Assembly: GCF_030253575.1 (NCBI RefSeq)
Contig: NC_080569.1
Coordinates: 6,862,001-6,926,000, forward strand
Direction of reading: 5' to 3'
DNA: 64,000 nt
Source of the DNA: Rhododendron vialii
Lineage: Eukaryota; Streptophyta; Magnoliopsida; Ericales; Ericaceae
Shown: in pieces, positions 25,301 through 36,329 of the stretch
Layout: every line of letters starts with the position of its first letter
How positions within the stretch are numbered: position 1 is the first letter of the stretch
The notes under the pieces: model-generated
Database searches by the model: none
The model's input: the letters and a program-made list of their open reading frames with translations, nothing else
What the model was told of the DNA's origin: nothing
Translations under genes and position numbers: made by a program

Positions 25301-25690
25301 AGTAGTAGTCTAGGTGCGAATACCTAAAAAGGCTGCACTCCTTTTTAGGAGTAGCTTTCTAGTCTTTTTTATTAAGGACAGATTCTGCTTTTACGTGATT
25401 TTCTTTTGTACTCTTACTTCTTACCATTGAAGCTATTGCCATTTTGTTTAAAAAAAGCGTAGATATATGGTTTGAGTGCCATAACATGAATCACGTGATT
25501 CACTTTCCCTCATTACAAACCAACTTTACATCTGTATTAGTTGTCTACATATGTAATTAACTAAGTGTTGGCAACATTGTTGTTTTATGGGCCAAGTAAC
25601 CAATTCTATTGAGCTTTTGGTATTGACCGTCTAAAGTGTAATGCCGCCCACTACGAAAAAATAACTAATTTGGATTGAAAGGTCCGATGA
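25301..25690. repeat. Local duplication, unit A
   Basis: Shares a run of blocks in the same order with 26110-27110, including ATGGTTTGAGTG, CATAACATGAATCAC, CCAACTTTACATCTGT and CTATTGAGCTTTT, up to TGCCGCCCACTA. Confidence 0.85.
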
Positions 25691-25818
25691 ATTGGGATTT
25701 CTTTTTTGGTTTAGGTCATTTTAGGACAAGTAGAGCATTTCTGATGAAGAGGATGAGCTTGAAGTGGATGGTGGTGAGCTTGAAGAGGATGAAGAGTCAG
25801 ATTTGTTTAGGAGTGAAC

Positions 25819-25908
25819 CCATGCCATACCAGCCACGATCAAAGTGAACATGAGAAAATAATTCCATGCCATACCAGCCACGATTAAATTGAACATGAGA
25901 AAATAATA
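25819..25908. repeat. 45-bp tandem duplication
   Basis: Two copies (25819-25863, 25864-25908) of CCATGCCATACCAGCCACGA followed by GAACATGAGAAAATAAT. Confidence 0.9.
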
Positions 25909-25911
25909 GTA

Positions 25912-26070
25912 AGTATTTGACCATGAGGTCGTATGTTCAAATTTCATAGAAGCCAACCATCAAAACCTTGGGCCACTAGGGTTATGCACGGTCGTTATCT
26001 TCAGGGCTCCGAAATTAGTCGAGGTGCACGCAAGTTAGCCCGGATATCCGGTTATAAAAAAAAAAGTACA
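25912..26070 (+). mobile_element. SINE copy (tail family T)
   Basis: B-box-like ATGTTCAAATTTC near the head, the family tail ATTAGTCGAGGTGCACGCAA then CCGGTTAT, and a poly-A of about 10. Confidence 0.65.
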
Positions 26071-26109
26071 AGAAGTTAAATTCTAGTAGTATATAGTTGG
26101 CTAGGAGAG

Positions 26110-27110
26110 ATAGTTGTAGTCTGGGTGTGTGTACCTGAAAAGGTGGTTGCACTCCTTTGAAGCTTTAATTTTGAGTCTATTTGATTAAGGACAAATTCTA
26201 CTTTTAGGTAATTATCTTTTGTACTATTTTTTTTTCTAAACAAAAAGAATTTATTAATCTTTATAAAGGATTATAAAGATTAAAGGATCAAAGGCATACC
26301 GGCATTAAACCACCCGAGACTAAAAAGAAGGCAAGATGCCAACTGAACACCTAAAAAACCACAAAAACCACCATAAAACATCCAAAACCTAAGCAAGCCT
26401 TAGACTCGACACACACACCCCATCATCAAACAACCAAAGAGCCAAACAGACACAGAGACAGAACCACCAAGACCTGGAAGGAAGCGCCATCCCCCCTAAC
26501 AGGAAAAAAAAAACCTTCACCTACTTCCGCAAAAGACTACACCGCTATCTCTCCAAGACAACAAACACTTGACCAAAAGAAGCTCCCAAAACGAAACCAA
26601 CCGAGCAAAGCAGGAAGCAAAACACCCCAAACTCGAAAATCAGAAGGCCAGAGAGAGAGAGGCATCATCTCGATCGAGATCAACATCGCCCTCCGAGATA
26701 AACTATTCCTCAAAGTCATCAAGCGCATGGATCCTTTTCCTTAATTCTTCCTTTTGCATTTCAACAAATTTCTTTAGATTATGATTCCTCCCTCCTTTAA
26801 TGAAGCTATTACCATTTTGTTAAAAAAATAGATGGTTTGAGTGTCATAACATGAATCACTTGATTCACTTTCCCTCCTTAAAAACCAACTTTACATCTGT
26901 GGGTTGGTTGTATGATTTGTATTCTTATGGTTGTACTGCTTATTTGCTATCTATGATATGTTTCTGTTTTCTTAAAAAAATGAATAATAATAACTACGTG
27001 TTAGACAAAATTGTTAGTTTATGGCCCAAATAACCAACTCTATTGAGCTTTTCGGATTGACCGTCTAAAATGAAATGCCGCCCACTATGAAAAAAATAAC
27101 TAATTAATTA
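26110..27110. repeat. Local duplication, unit B, with insertions
   Basis: Second copy of 25301-25690, split by a LINE-like fragment (about 26226-26793) and a further ~90-bp insertion near 26910-26995. Confidence 0.8.
26226..26793 (-). mobile_element. LINE-like 3' fragment
   Basis: Starts with poly-T on the plus strand (poly-A of a minus-strand retroposon) and interrupts unit B of the local duplication. The minus-strand sequence is the GT-rich kind seen in plant LINE 3' regions. No reverse-transcriptase frame and no clear target duplication, so the right edge is approximate. Confidence 0.5.
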
Positions 27111-27126
27111 GAACGTACAAAAGCAA

Positions 27127-27396
27127 CCCCAAGGGATTGGGTTTTTTTTAGCGGCAAAAAAGGAAATTTTATTCATCTTTGAAATGAAAACAAAGACTAA
27201 AGGGAGGCAGGAGCAACGAAAAATGCAACAAGTGCCCATTTGAGACCCAAACCCTTGATTGACAAGATACAAACCAGAGGAACCCCCAAAGGACAAACCC
27301 AACACCTAAAACGCCTCAAAGCCGAGATAAGACAATAAGCACAAGTGGGACGCAGCCAAAACACTCCCAAATATACAGATAAGCCCCAAGGGTTTG
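27127..27396 (-). mobile_element. Short LINE-type insertion with 13-bp target duplication
   Basis: Body 27140-27383 with a poly-T start (minus-strand poly-A). Flanked by CCCCAAGGGATTG and CCCCAAGGGTTTG, 12 of 13 matching. Probably a 5'-truncated LINE. Confidence 0.65.
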
Positions 27397-27421
27397 AAAA
27401 GGTGGGCATGAGAAAGCAATA

Positions 27422-27570
27422 AGTGTTGGCCATGAGATCACATGTTTGAATTTCATGGAGGCCAACCATTCTAAACCTTGGGGCCACTGGGGGTTATGTT
27501 CAATCGTTACCTTCAGGGCCTCGAAGCGTAAGCTGGCCTAGAGATCCGATTACGAAAAAAAAAAAAAACA
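27422..27570 (+). mobile_element. SINE copy (tail family T)
   Basis: Head with GAGATCACATGTTTGAATTTC, tail CCTCGAAGCGTAAGCTGGCC then GATCCGATTAC and poly-A. Directly follows the LINE-type insertion. Confidence 0.6.
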
Positions 27571-28180
27571 TATGTACAGTCAATAAGCTAAATTCTACTA
27601 TATGTTTTTTTTTTTTTTTCGGGGCGGGGGGAGATGCAAAAATTTTCGAGCGAGTTTGCGTACACTTTAGACTAACCTCTAAAGTCCTCTTCGCAACTCT
27701 TTCGCACGCCCGAGCGTGGAGATGGCTTCCAGAAATGCCAGTAAGGAGAGAATTTTACATGTATGCATCATGCATGTGTACACATAAATGTACGCATCTA
27801 CAATTTGTAGCTTCGCCTTACAATTCGCTTCCATTGCTCAATTTGCTCTTGAAGCTTCCTTTTAGAACTTTGGTTTACGTTGTTCTCCGAATCTCTTTTC
27901 CATTATACTGTACTCCATTTTTTAAATCGTCTCCCTTTTGTTTTGTTTGCTACCATGTTGCTTGACGGAAACATCCCCTGCCGTTTAAAAATTGTTGCTT
28001 TTCTCATTCGACCACAAACTTGTCTACTTTTGAGAGAATGGGAAAACGACAAAAGGCAAACAAAACAAAAGCACCCTACGCAGTACTCCTAGTAGAAGAT
28101 TGCATATACAATCAATTTAGCCGTCACAAAATTTGATAACTATACAAAGCTATATTTGGTGTGGGTTCCTAATTACTGTA
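27571..28180. other. Intergenic, nothing recognised
   Basis: Has a poly-T run near 27607 followed by GC-rich CGGGGCGGGGGGAG. Open frames to 28092 resemble no family. Confidence 0.5.
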
Positions 28181-28189
28181 GTTTAGTTG

Positions 28190-28340
28190 GGTTCTTTTTT
28201 GCGATCAGGAGTGTCGGGGCAGCTTACACGCACCTCGACTATTTTTATATCAGTCCGATCAAGCATTCATGTTAGGATTAGGAGATTCACAAGAAATTTC
28301 TCTCTTGCAGCATGACTCCTCTCTTCCGGCCTGCCCCGTG
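28190..28340 (-). mobile_element. SINE copy, reverse (tail family T)
   Basis: On the minus strand the tail reads AGTCGAGGTGCGTGTAAGCT, ending in an A run. The head is unclear. Confidence 0.5.
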
Positions 28341-28443
28341 AGATTGCCAAGTTTTTTAGAATAATAAAGATATGTACCCACTATTCAGCCACAACAATCT
28401 TATACGGGTGTGGAACTCACGGGTTGGACTTTGTCCCATGTGG

Positions 28444-28482
28444 ACAATCTCACATGTAGGTTTTACTGTCATGTGAGATTGT
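28444..28482. repeat. Perfect 13-bp hairpin
   Basis: ACAATCTCACATG at 28444-28456 and its exact complement at 28470-28482, loop 13 nt. Not followed by a T run that would suggest a terminator. Confidence 0.7.
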
Positions 28483-28484
28483 TC

Positions 28485-29429
28485 TGTTTGAATATCAATA
28501 AGTCTAGTTGTACACAACAAACAACCACAACCCCTCACATACACGTAGGGTCTACACACATATTGTGTGTTGGCCCCACATATATGTAAGAAGCAGGAAC
28601 GGAGTCAGGAATTTCACCACGCAGGGAAGACCGTGCATGCGAGAAAAAAAATATAAATACACATGCATAATCACGTAAATACATTAAAACTCAAAATATC
28701 GTCAATACATTAATCGGTTTAACTAATGGGAACAATCTTTATGTATGTGTCTTATTTTTCTTCATTGTTCATCTTCTTCTTTTTCATTCATCATAACTGG
28801 ACGAATTTGGTGCATGAGCTTTTATGTTACTTGATTTTACTAGTAAAAAAAAAAAAAGAATTAGTAAAAGTCTAGAACAACAATTGGGGAAAGATATACT
28901 TACAACTTAAATTTCACCAAATTACTTAGGGTTTCCAAAATCTCTTCTCCTTCGTCGTTATTTTCTTGAAATTGCCTTTGAAGTCTTAACAATTGGGGAT
29001 GTTTGTGCCGGGGGGGTTGCGTATTTGGTGTGCCATTGAAATTTTAGAGTAAAAAATAAAATAAAACTGTAAAACACTAAACCCATCTAATGAAAGGTAG
29101 AAGTTTATTACTTGAATATTCATAATATTAACCCTATAGTTTTATTTTTTGCTATATTGTAGCCATTAGCCTATAGTAATTAATGTTGGTATCATTGTAT
29201 TTCAAATGTTACTATTATATATATATTTTTAAAATTCTACACAGAGGCGAGCCTGTATACTTTCTTAGGATTTTTTTCTTTTTTTACATATAATAGAAGT
29301 GTTTCTTTTTTCTTGCACGGGCGACCACCTCTACTGGCCCCTCCCTGGTAAGAAGGTTGTGGTTGGCCCCACGTGTATGTGAGAAGATTGTGGTTGGTTG
29401 TTGTGTATGTAGTATGGTTGTTTGAATAT
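28485..29429. mobile_element. Mutator-like non-autonomous element
   Basis: Element 28496-29418 (923 bp) lies between perfect 11-bp direct repeats TGTTTGAATAT (28485-28495, 29419-29429). The ends are imperfect inverted repeats of about 50 bp sharing ACAACAA, AACCACAA and CTCACATACACGT blocks. No transposase frame. An 11-bp target duplication with long terminal inverted repeats fits the Mutator superfamily. The middle may hold another nested repeat (GGAACGGAGTCAGGAATTT to GGCCCCTCCCTGG). Confidence 0.72.
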
Positions 29430-30400
29430 TGTGTACCAACTGCCTAGCATTGTTTAATTAATGCTACCAGAACACCAATCACACCTACCTACATGATTGG
29501 TGATGGGAGAACAACCATTTTGAAACTACTTTTCCATCACCACTTTGAAACTATTTTGCAACCATCAATTATGCAGTGACACATAGGTGTGTGTGGCTGG
29601 TGTTGTGTCCCAACATTATTATTATTATTATTTGGAATTTGGGCCATGCGCTAAAAAAAATGAAAAGGATAATTAGCGGTGGACCATTTCTGTGCCCTAA
29701 ATGCTTCACCCACTTATTGGAAGTACCCATCAGTGCCTGTTTTATGGGGGTTTATTCATTATAGTAGTATGTTTTAAGCCTAATTGGGCCATCAAAGTCT
29801 TAATATTCCTCAATTTTCATTGTTTTCTCTTACTTAATATTTGTTTGTGTTTGTCCAAAGACAAACCCACTACAAACGGTGGGCCTATGGAAATCTCCAT
29901 GGGCCAAAAACTTATGAATGGAGATTTCTATTTTTAGCATGATGAGGAGAATAGTTGGAGGACTTACAAAGTTGGATTCTTATTTTTCATAGAAAGCATA
30001 TAAAGCTCACCTTTAGCATAGAGGAAGATTAAAAAAGAAAAGAAAATAAGTTACAAAGCTTGGGAATAAAGTTATGGAATTGAAGTTTTTGGGGAATTTC
30101 TGAAAGAACAAGATGAGTGGATCATAATACAAGATGGGGATCTTTTTGTAAATGAATCAGCGCAGTCCAAAAATTGGGTACGCTGTGCAAGTACAAGGAA
30201 ATTGCAAGTTAACCAAAATAATTGACGGTTTGTTATCAGTTCACCTGTGTATACTATTGAATCTCCTTTTCCAACTCTTAAAGTGTTAGTATGTATCTAT
30301 GATTTTCTTGCCCGGTTACACAAAAAAATAAATACCTGCGTTTAATGTCATTTGGTTACAAAAGAAAGAAATTAAAATATTTATCGCACGTGAAATTGCA
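29430..30400. other. Intergenic, nothing recognised
   Basis: AT-rich; a (TTA)n-like stretch near 29617. No gene or transposon end seen. Confidence 0.5.
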
Positions 30401-30410
30401 AATTTGAATA

Positions 30411-30649
30411 TCTTAAAATGATTCCTCAATTGGTTGGGTAGGTAAAGTTGCTTATTTGTGAGTTGTGTTAGAGAACTTTCTAAGGGGAAACTAATAAACA
30501 TTCTGCGACACAAAATTTAGATACATAATTGAATATTTTACATTGATTCCTCAATTAGGTAAAGTTGCTTATTTGTGAGTGGCATAAGAGAACTTTCCGA
30601 GGGGACACTACTAAACATTCTGCTACACCAAATTAAGATACATAGTGCA
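30411..30649. repeat. ~120-bp tandem duplication
   Basis: Copies 30411-30534 and 30535-30649 share GATTCCTCAATT, GGTAAAGTTGCTTATTTGTG and AAACATTCTGC blocks. Confidence 0.85.
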
Positions 30650-30928
30650 ACAAATATGGTTCTGTCCCACCAAAAAGCTCTCATTTAAAGGATCTTTCGA
30701 TGGGAAGTCTTTCATCTACTGGGCGAGCGAATCATTCCTATATATTTCTCTAACTCGCACTTAAGTACTTAAAATATTTGACCTTTTCTTTTCTTTTCTT
30801 TTCTTTTCTTTTTTTTTAGTTGACCTTTCGACTTACCTAACCAATTCATGGCTCAAAGGGCAGCTAAATACACAAAATTTAATTTCTTCCCAATCTTCTC
30901 AACCTTTTCTTTTACTATACTACAATGG

Positions 30929-31078
30929 CAAGTTTAAGGGAAAATGACGGCCCTTGACGTGTTTTGACAATTAATACCCGCCAAGAACATGCTGAGAACA
31001 TTTGTTAATGCTGAAAATGTCATTGGCGGGCATTAATTATCAAAACACGTCATTGACCTTCATTTTCCCCAAGTTTAA
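30929..31078. mobile_element. Mutator-type MITE upstream of U2B''
   Basis: Element 30938-31069 (132 bp) has ends GGGAAAATGA and TCATTTTCCC, with inverted repeats of about 45 bp (CCCGCCA and ATTAAT blocks on both arms). It is flanked by 9-bp duplications CAAGTTTAA. It can fold almost end to end. It ends about 240 bp before the U2B'' start codon. Confidence 0.85.
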
Positions 31079-31236
31079 TGGAAACTAAAGGCCCATAGTG
31101 ACGAGGAGGCCCATGTGATAATGGCCCAGTTATGATGATCCAATATTACACAGTAACATGCCTGAAAATACAAGCCCAGTTTTTGGCTCTGAGTTTTGAA
31201 TTTAGGGCTCAAAACTAATCACAAGTTTTGAACGTC

Positions 31237-31240
<4 letters not shown>

Positions 31241-31273
<33 letters not shown>
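31241..31273. repeat. (CT)n in U2B'' 5' leader
   Basis: About 16 CT units, ending 32 bp before the ATG. Confidence 0.95.
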
Positions 31274-31275
<2 letters not shown>

Positions 31276-31305
31276 GTACACACAAGCGCGGTGGTGCTAG
31301 CGACG

Positions 31306-34300
31306 ATGCTCTCAGGGGATATTCCGCCTAATCAAACTATATACATAAAGAATCTCAACGAGAAGGTCAAGAAAGAAGGCAAGCTCTGCTAATCTCACCT
31401 GTTTTTTGTTTGTTGTTCGGATCATGAATCTATTTTGAGGGACGAAATCTGGAGAACTTGACTTACTGCTCGCATAAAAAGTGAATAATCTAGGTCACTA
31501 TTTTGGTTAAAAGAAGCCAACTGCTTCTGTAATTGGGTGGAATTCATTGAACTAGGTTTTGATGCGTTTCAATTTTACTCACTGGTCAAAGACATTGAAG
31601 TTCGGTTTAGAAAGTTGTGGATATTCTGTGCTTACAGAGACATCCTGCAACAATTCATGCTGTTTATGGTTAGGGCTGCTAATGATTCACCGAGCTGTTT
31701 GCGAGCAGCTCAAGGCTCGGCTCCTTGGAGTCGAGCTCGAGCTTAAGTTTTAAAGCTTGTTTAGTAAAAGAGCTGGGCTCTAGTTAGTTGTAAGTCTGCT
31801 CATTATAGAAAGCTCGGCTCATTTGTAGAGGCTTGGTTCGTCATTTATAGATGCTCGTGTAGTAAAAGAACTCAGCTTGAGCACCTTGATAATAATAAAC
31901 AAGCCAAGCTGGAGCTTGATTTTTCGGGCTAGACTCAAGCTCCAGCTGAGCTCGAGGTGGACTTGTTTCGAACAAGCCAAGCTCAAACACGTCAAAGCTC
32001 GGCTAGATTGCAGCCCTATTTAGGGTCATGTTTTAGAAGTGGGTAATTGTGACTGCTTTTGCAGTGTCAATTGGTGCATAAATTATAGATGTTTAATGTC
32101 CCCAAGCATGAGTTTTTGGGTGTATACCTTTATCTATACTGCAAAACTACTGTCTGTTTTAGGCTTTTAGCTATCCATCTAAACTAACATAAACCATATC
32201 CGAGATTTGGACCTTGTTATTTTTTTTAACCTATCATTCCATATGCAGAGTTGAAGAGATCTCTTTATGCCCTGTTCTCGCAATATGGTAGAATTTTGGA
32301 CCTTGTTGCCTTGAAAACAGCCAAGCTTCGTGGACAGGCATGGGTTGCTTTTAGTGAAGTGACAGCTGCGAGTAATGCAGTTCGACAGATGCAGAACTTT
32401 CCATTTTACGATAAACCTATGGTGCGTGAAGAGAACCCAAAATTATTGTTATTCATTTATTTTGTGCCTGTTATGATTTGTAATCCTAACTTGCAACTTT
32501 GGAAACAAAGTTACCTTAAGTATCAAGAGAGGTGGGAAAGTCTGGACAGATTGTCCAAGCTCTACTACCAAAATGTTCATGTAGGACACTGCTAACTCTC
32601 TTGTGGAAGTTTGATAGGGTCAAATACACTGCAACAGTATAAAGACACTTTTTTCTGGTGTCTTCTTAAGTCATCGATTTTGGCTGAAAGTCTGAAACTT
32701 GAATATTAGTGAAATTATGTGATTTCTAGGTTTCCAAGGGTATAAGAAGGGGTAAATTTTGTGGTTACATTGGCAAGGGAGATGATTTTTGGGGGTTATT
32801 ATGGGCTAAGAAACATGGATAACACCATGCATACTTGTCGACTTGGCTTCAAAATACTTCATGACCTGCAAAGGACACCTCAAGGACCCAACACAAAGCG
32901 CCGATATTTTATGGAATGAAGTCTACGGTGGCATATGCTCCTAGAGTTTCCATGCATGTTTTCATGTGGCCATTACACAAGTTGGCGAGTGTTTTGATTA
33001 ATTATGATGTATACTCATTCTTTGTTTTGAATTCTTCACGTGATTGACCTTTATTCCATTAGGATTGTTATGGGTAGACTAGAGTTATTCCATGAATTAT
33101 ATGTCCCCTTTTGTATCTCTTAGCATCTCTTCCCACTTTCCTAATCCCATGCTCTTCCATTTAGCTGAAGTTACCACCTCCCATGTCTTTTCGGAGGTAT
33201 CTGTAGATGGTTCCTAGTAATTGGTGTATGAGACTCAGAAGAGGGAAAGTTGCAGTCCTATGGGGAAGATTGCCTCCTTCAGTTGAATGCATGCCACGAT
33301 GCCATAAGTGCTGGATCGCTTTTTAAAATCTAGAAGTTATCTAGCTGAAAAGCTGGCAGCAATGTTATGTGTGTTTATTTTCCTGCAACACAAACCATTC
33401 CCCAAATTGTGCCTTTGCTTCAACAGTAAAGGGGTATTTTTTCTTATTACACTTAACGGTAACTTAAGTTGCTGTTCTGTAATCTTATATGCTACGTAAT
33501 TATCTATATATCTCGTTTATTATGACATGTAATTTGACGGTGAGTGCGTGATTTGATGCAGCGTATACAATATGCCAAAACAAAGACGGATTGTGTTGCT
33601 AAAGAAGATGGAACCTATGTGCCAAGAGATAAGAAAAAGAAGCAAGAGGAAAAAGGTGAGTTTTGGAAGCAATTCTTGGTCTTATTACTGCTGGGTTCCT
33701 TGTTCGTCCTTTTTCTTTCTTCCTTGCCTTTGCTCATACTGGTGTTTTGTTTAGATGTTTCTATTTCGTTAAACTTTTAGATTACTGAGGTGAAATTGGA
33801 GTATCTGAAGGCCATGGTCTTTGAAATGCTGAAGTTATGTAGTCCGTTTTACATAGCAAAAAGCCAAAAACACTAGAGGCCTGGTATCAGTAAGAGGTTT
33901 TCTATTGCTGATGTAGTTAAGAATACAGGCAATGAGATTGAAATAGGATATGATTGTTGGATGACTTGAAATGGAGGAGTAATACCTACCATAAACAGAG
34001 GAGGGGTAACTCTACCAGCACAAAGTTAATAGTAGTATACACTAAACAACATATCTAGGGTACAGTACTTACTACTTACAAGTAACAATTACTAATCAAC
34101 TTCCCAGCAGTACTACTACTAACTAATAATTATATTGGATAAGATGATGGGACCATTCTGTTGTGGAAAATTATGTTTGCAAACGTATGTAATGTATTAT
34201 TGTAGTACCAAACAAATCTTTGTGACTATAGCAATACCTCGAATGCAGAGGTGAAGCTGCTGATGGAATGATTCTCCATTGTTTGACTAACTTATTCTAT

Positions 34301-35095
34301 GACTTGACTATTTTCATTTGAGTTTTTGTTTCTGACTTTTATATGCATGTCCAGCTGAGAGGAGGAGACGTTCTGAACAAGCGCATCAATCCGCTACTGC
34401 CAATGGTACAAGAGCTGAGAGTAATGGTGGCCCTACTGTAAGTTCACTATGGCTGGATGTTATGTTATTGAGTTGCTTCTATCTCTTTCTATCTTTTTTT
34501 ATCTCTGTCTCTAATACTCTCATAGAGACACCCTTGCTTGCATCCACACAAGTTGTCAGTTTTTTCAGTTGGAGGCTTTCTTGGTTTTGGGCGAGGGAGG
34601 TGAATTAAAATGGACAATTATTAAGTTTCCAAAATGCTATTGGACATGATATGTTGCATTGTATTGCCATGTGATTCACCCGTCTAATATAGATGCATTC
34701 AAATTTCTTTTCTTTCTTCTCATTGTGTGTACTTAACAGACTTCAACTACGTGTGGATTCCTTTGTGCTTTGGGACAACAGTAACTTATGGTGAAAATGC
34801 TGCTACCTTTTATGTGTAGGCTAACTTTGGGAAACCAGGTGCACACGAAGCTACTGCAGCTCCAAATAACATACTTTTTATACAGAATTTGCCCTATGAG
34901 ACGACAACTACGATGCTTCAATTGCTCTTCACACAGTATCCCGGTTTCAAGGAAGTTCGAATGATCGAAGCAAAACCAGGTATCGCCTTTGTAGAGTTTG
35001 ACGATGATGTGCAGTCCTCTGTTGCCATGCAGGCCCTTCAGGGTTTCAAAATCACTGCTCAGAATGCCATGGCTATTGCTTTTGCCAAGAAGTAA
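31306..35095 (+). CDS. U2B'': U2 small nuclear ribonucleoprotein B'' (5 exons)
   Basis: Spliceosomal protein that binds U2 snRNA stem-loop IV, partnered with U2A', in the nucleus. Exons: 31306-31378, 32249-32421, 33562-33655, 34355-34437, 34820-35095; the frame joins cleanly to 232 residues. The first RRM has RNP2 IYIKNL and RNP1 RGQAWVAF, with [19 protein letters not shown] following. A Lys/Glu-rich linker (DKKKKQEEK) follows, then the second RRM with [12 protein letters not shown] and GIAFVEF, ending IAFAKK. Order and length match plant U2B''. The first intron begins GCAAGC after ...GAAG instead of GT; the CAG acceptor at 32248 restores the conserved [13 protein letters not shown]. The ATG is set by [18 protein letters not shown] hAT-type MITE sits in intron 1. 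U1A is the close relative, but the linker and ends fit U2B'' better. Confidence 0.95.
31663..32026. mobile_element. hAT-type MITE in U2B'' intron 1
   Basis: Element 31671-32018 (348 bp) starts TAGGGCTGCTAAT and ends GATTGCAGCCCTA. Flanks TTTATGGT and TTTAGGGT match 7 of 8, as for hAT insertions. The interior is made of AGCTCG/CGAGCT words. Confidence 0.8.
32422..33561 (+). other. U2B'' intron 2
   Basis: 1.14-kb GT-AG intron; no embedded gene or transposon recognised. Confidence 0.7.
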
Positions 35096-36099
35096 CTATG
35101 CTAAGCATCATGTGAGTGTTGATTGGATTTTGAAAGATAAAATACTCATTCCCATGGCCATGACAAGGTGAGGAATCGATTATGTCAATGTCACATTAGA
35201 CTCCATTTTGACAATTTTATTGAAGCTTTCCATTTTTCTGTTTTGCTTTGACAGTCAAAATTTGTTTTGTGACCAGCCTTGTTATTTTGTTCGGAGTTTG
35301 ACCCCCAACTGATTGCAATCTTCATGGACGTATTCTGTTGGAGTAAAATAACATGAGAAAAGACAAAAACAAGAACAAAATTAGACTTCTTATGTCAATT
35401 CAAACTATGTGTTAAAAATCTTTGACTCCACCCATGTCCATCATCTTCCTTCAAAATTATACCAAAATCTGTTGAATCTTGACATTCTATTCTCTTCTTA
35501 TTATGTAAGTGATCAACCTCCCTGTGATACTATCCAGATATTTTGGACAAGTATCAGCTATTTTTAAGGGTGATTCCAAAGTATACATTTTCTTGCTATT
35601 TTTAAGGGTGATTCCAAAGTATACATTTTCTTGCGATGCTTTGCAGTTTCTAGTATAATTTTGGCTGCCCTGCGGACTTTTCGGGACGTACGAGATTCAC
35701 ATAACTCTATGGTTGAACTATTTCCGGATTACTGGTTAACTTGTCTAATCCAACGGAATGGGAGGGGTTCTTTTTTTTTGAACTGAAAATGGTAGAGTTA
35801 TGTTGAATTGGCCACTTATAGACTCTCTGGTAAAACCGACAACAATACTCCATAAGTAGAGTGTTGAAACTTGTTACTACGAGTAGTATTTAATACTTCA
35901 GGCTTTTGTTGGGATTTCCTATTCCAATTCTATTCGGGCCAATGAAAGCTCGCATCGCAGTACCAAGTTTTTGTGGTTCGGTTTAATTCGCTTAAATTCA
36001 CGAGGAAGAGAAATTACAATGTTAAATGAACAAAATGCATAAATGTAATTCTCACTCTCCTGCATCTCTATTTTTTTTTTTGCGCACGAATAAAGATGG
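35096..36099. other. U2B'' 3' flank
   Basis: Carries the 3' untranslated region and a 38-bp tandem duplication at 35557-35632 (TTTTTAAGGGTGATTCC block). No gene seen. Confidence 0.6.
35557..35632. repeat. 38-bp perfect tandem duplication
   Basis: Copies begin at 35557 and 35595, each GCTATTTTTAAGGGTGATTC followed by CAAAGTATACATTTTCTT. Near-identity implies a recent event. Confidence 0.95.
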
Positions 36100-36329
36100 T
36101 ACTCCTTCTGTCCCTTTTAAATGGCCAGTTTCGTTTTTTCAACTTATTAAGGAGATATAAACATTATTGAATCTTTCACATCAACTTTGATCATCCAACT
36201 TTATCTATTAACTTTTCAAAGGAAAAAAAGAATAATTGTACAAACTTTTGTCCATTAGCTTATTAAAATTGACACTTAGGGACAGTCTAAAATGGAGAAC
36301 TAAACTTTTATTTGTGGACGGATGAAGTA
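36100..36329. mobile_element. Stowaway (Tc1/mariner) MITE
   Basis: Element 36102-36327 flanked by TA. Ends CTCCTTCTGTCCC and, inverted, CTTCATCCGTCCAC are the plant Stowaway consensus; no coding capacity. Confidence 0.8.

Noticed and set aside
28444-28482. Perfect hairpin as a miRNA precursor or terminator
   Set aside because: Stem of 13 bp is too short for a plant miRNA precursor and there is no T run.
30411-30649. Repeats considered as a CRISPR-like array
   Set aside because: Only two adjacent copies with no spacers, in a plant nuclear genome; an ordinary tandem duplication.
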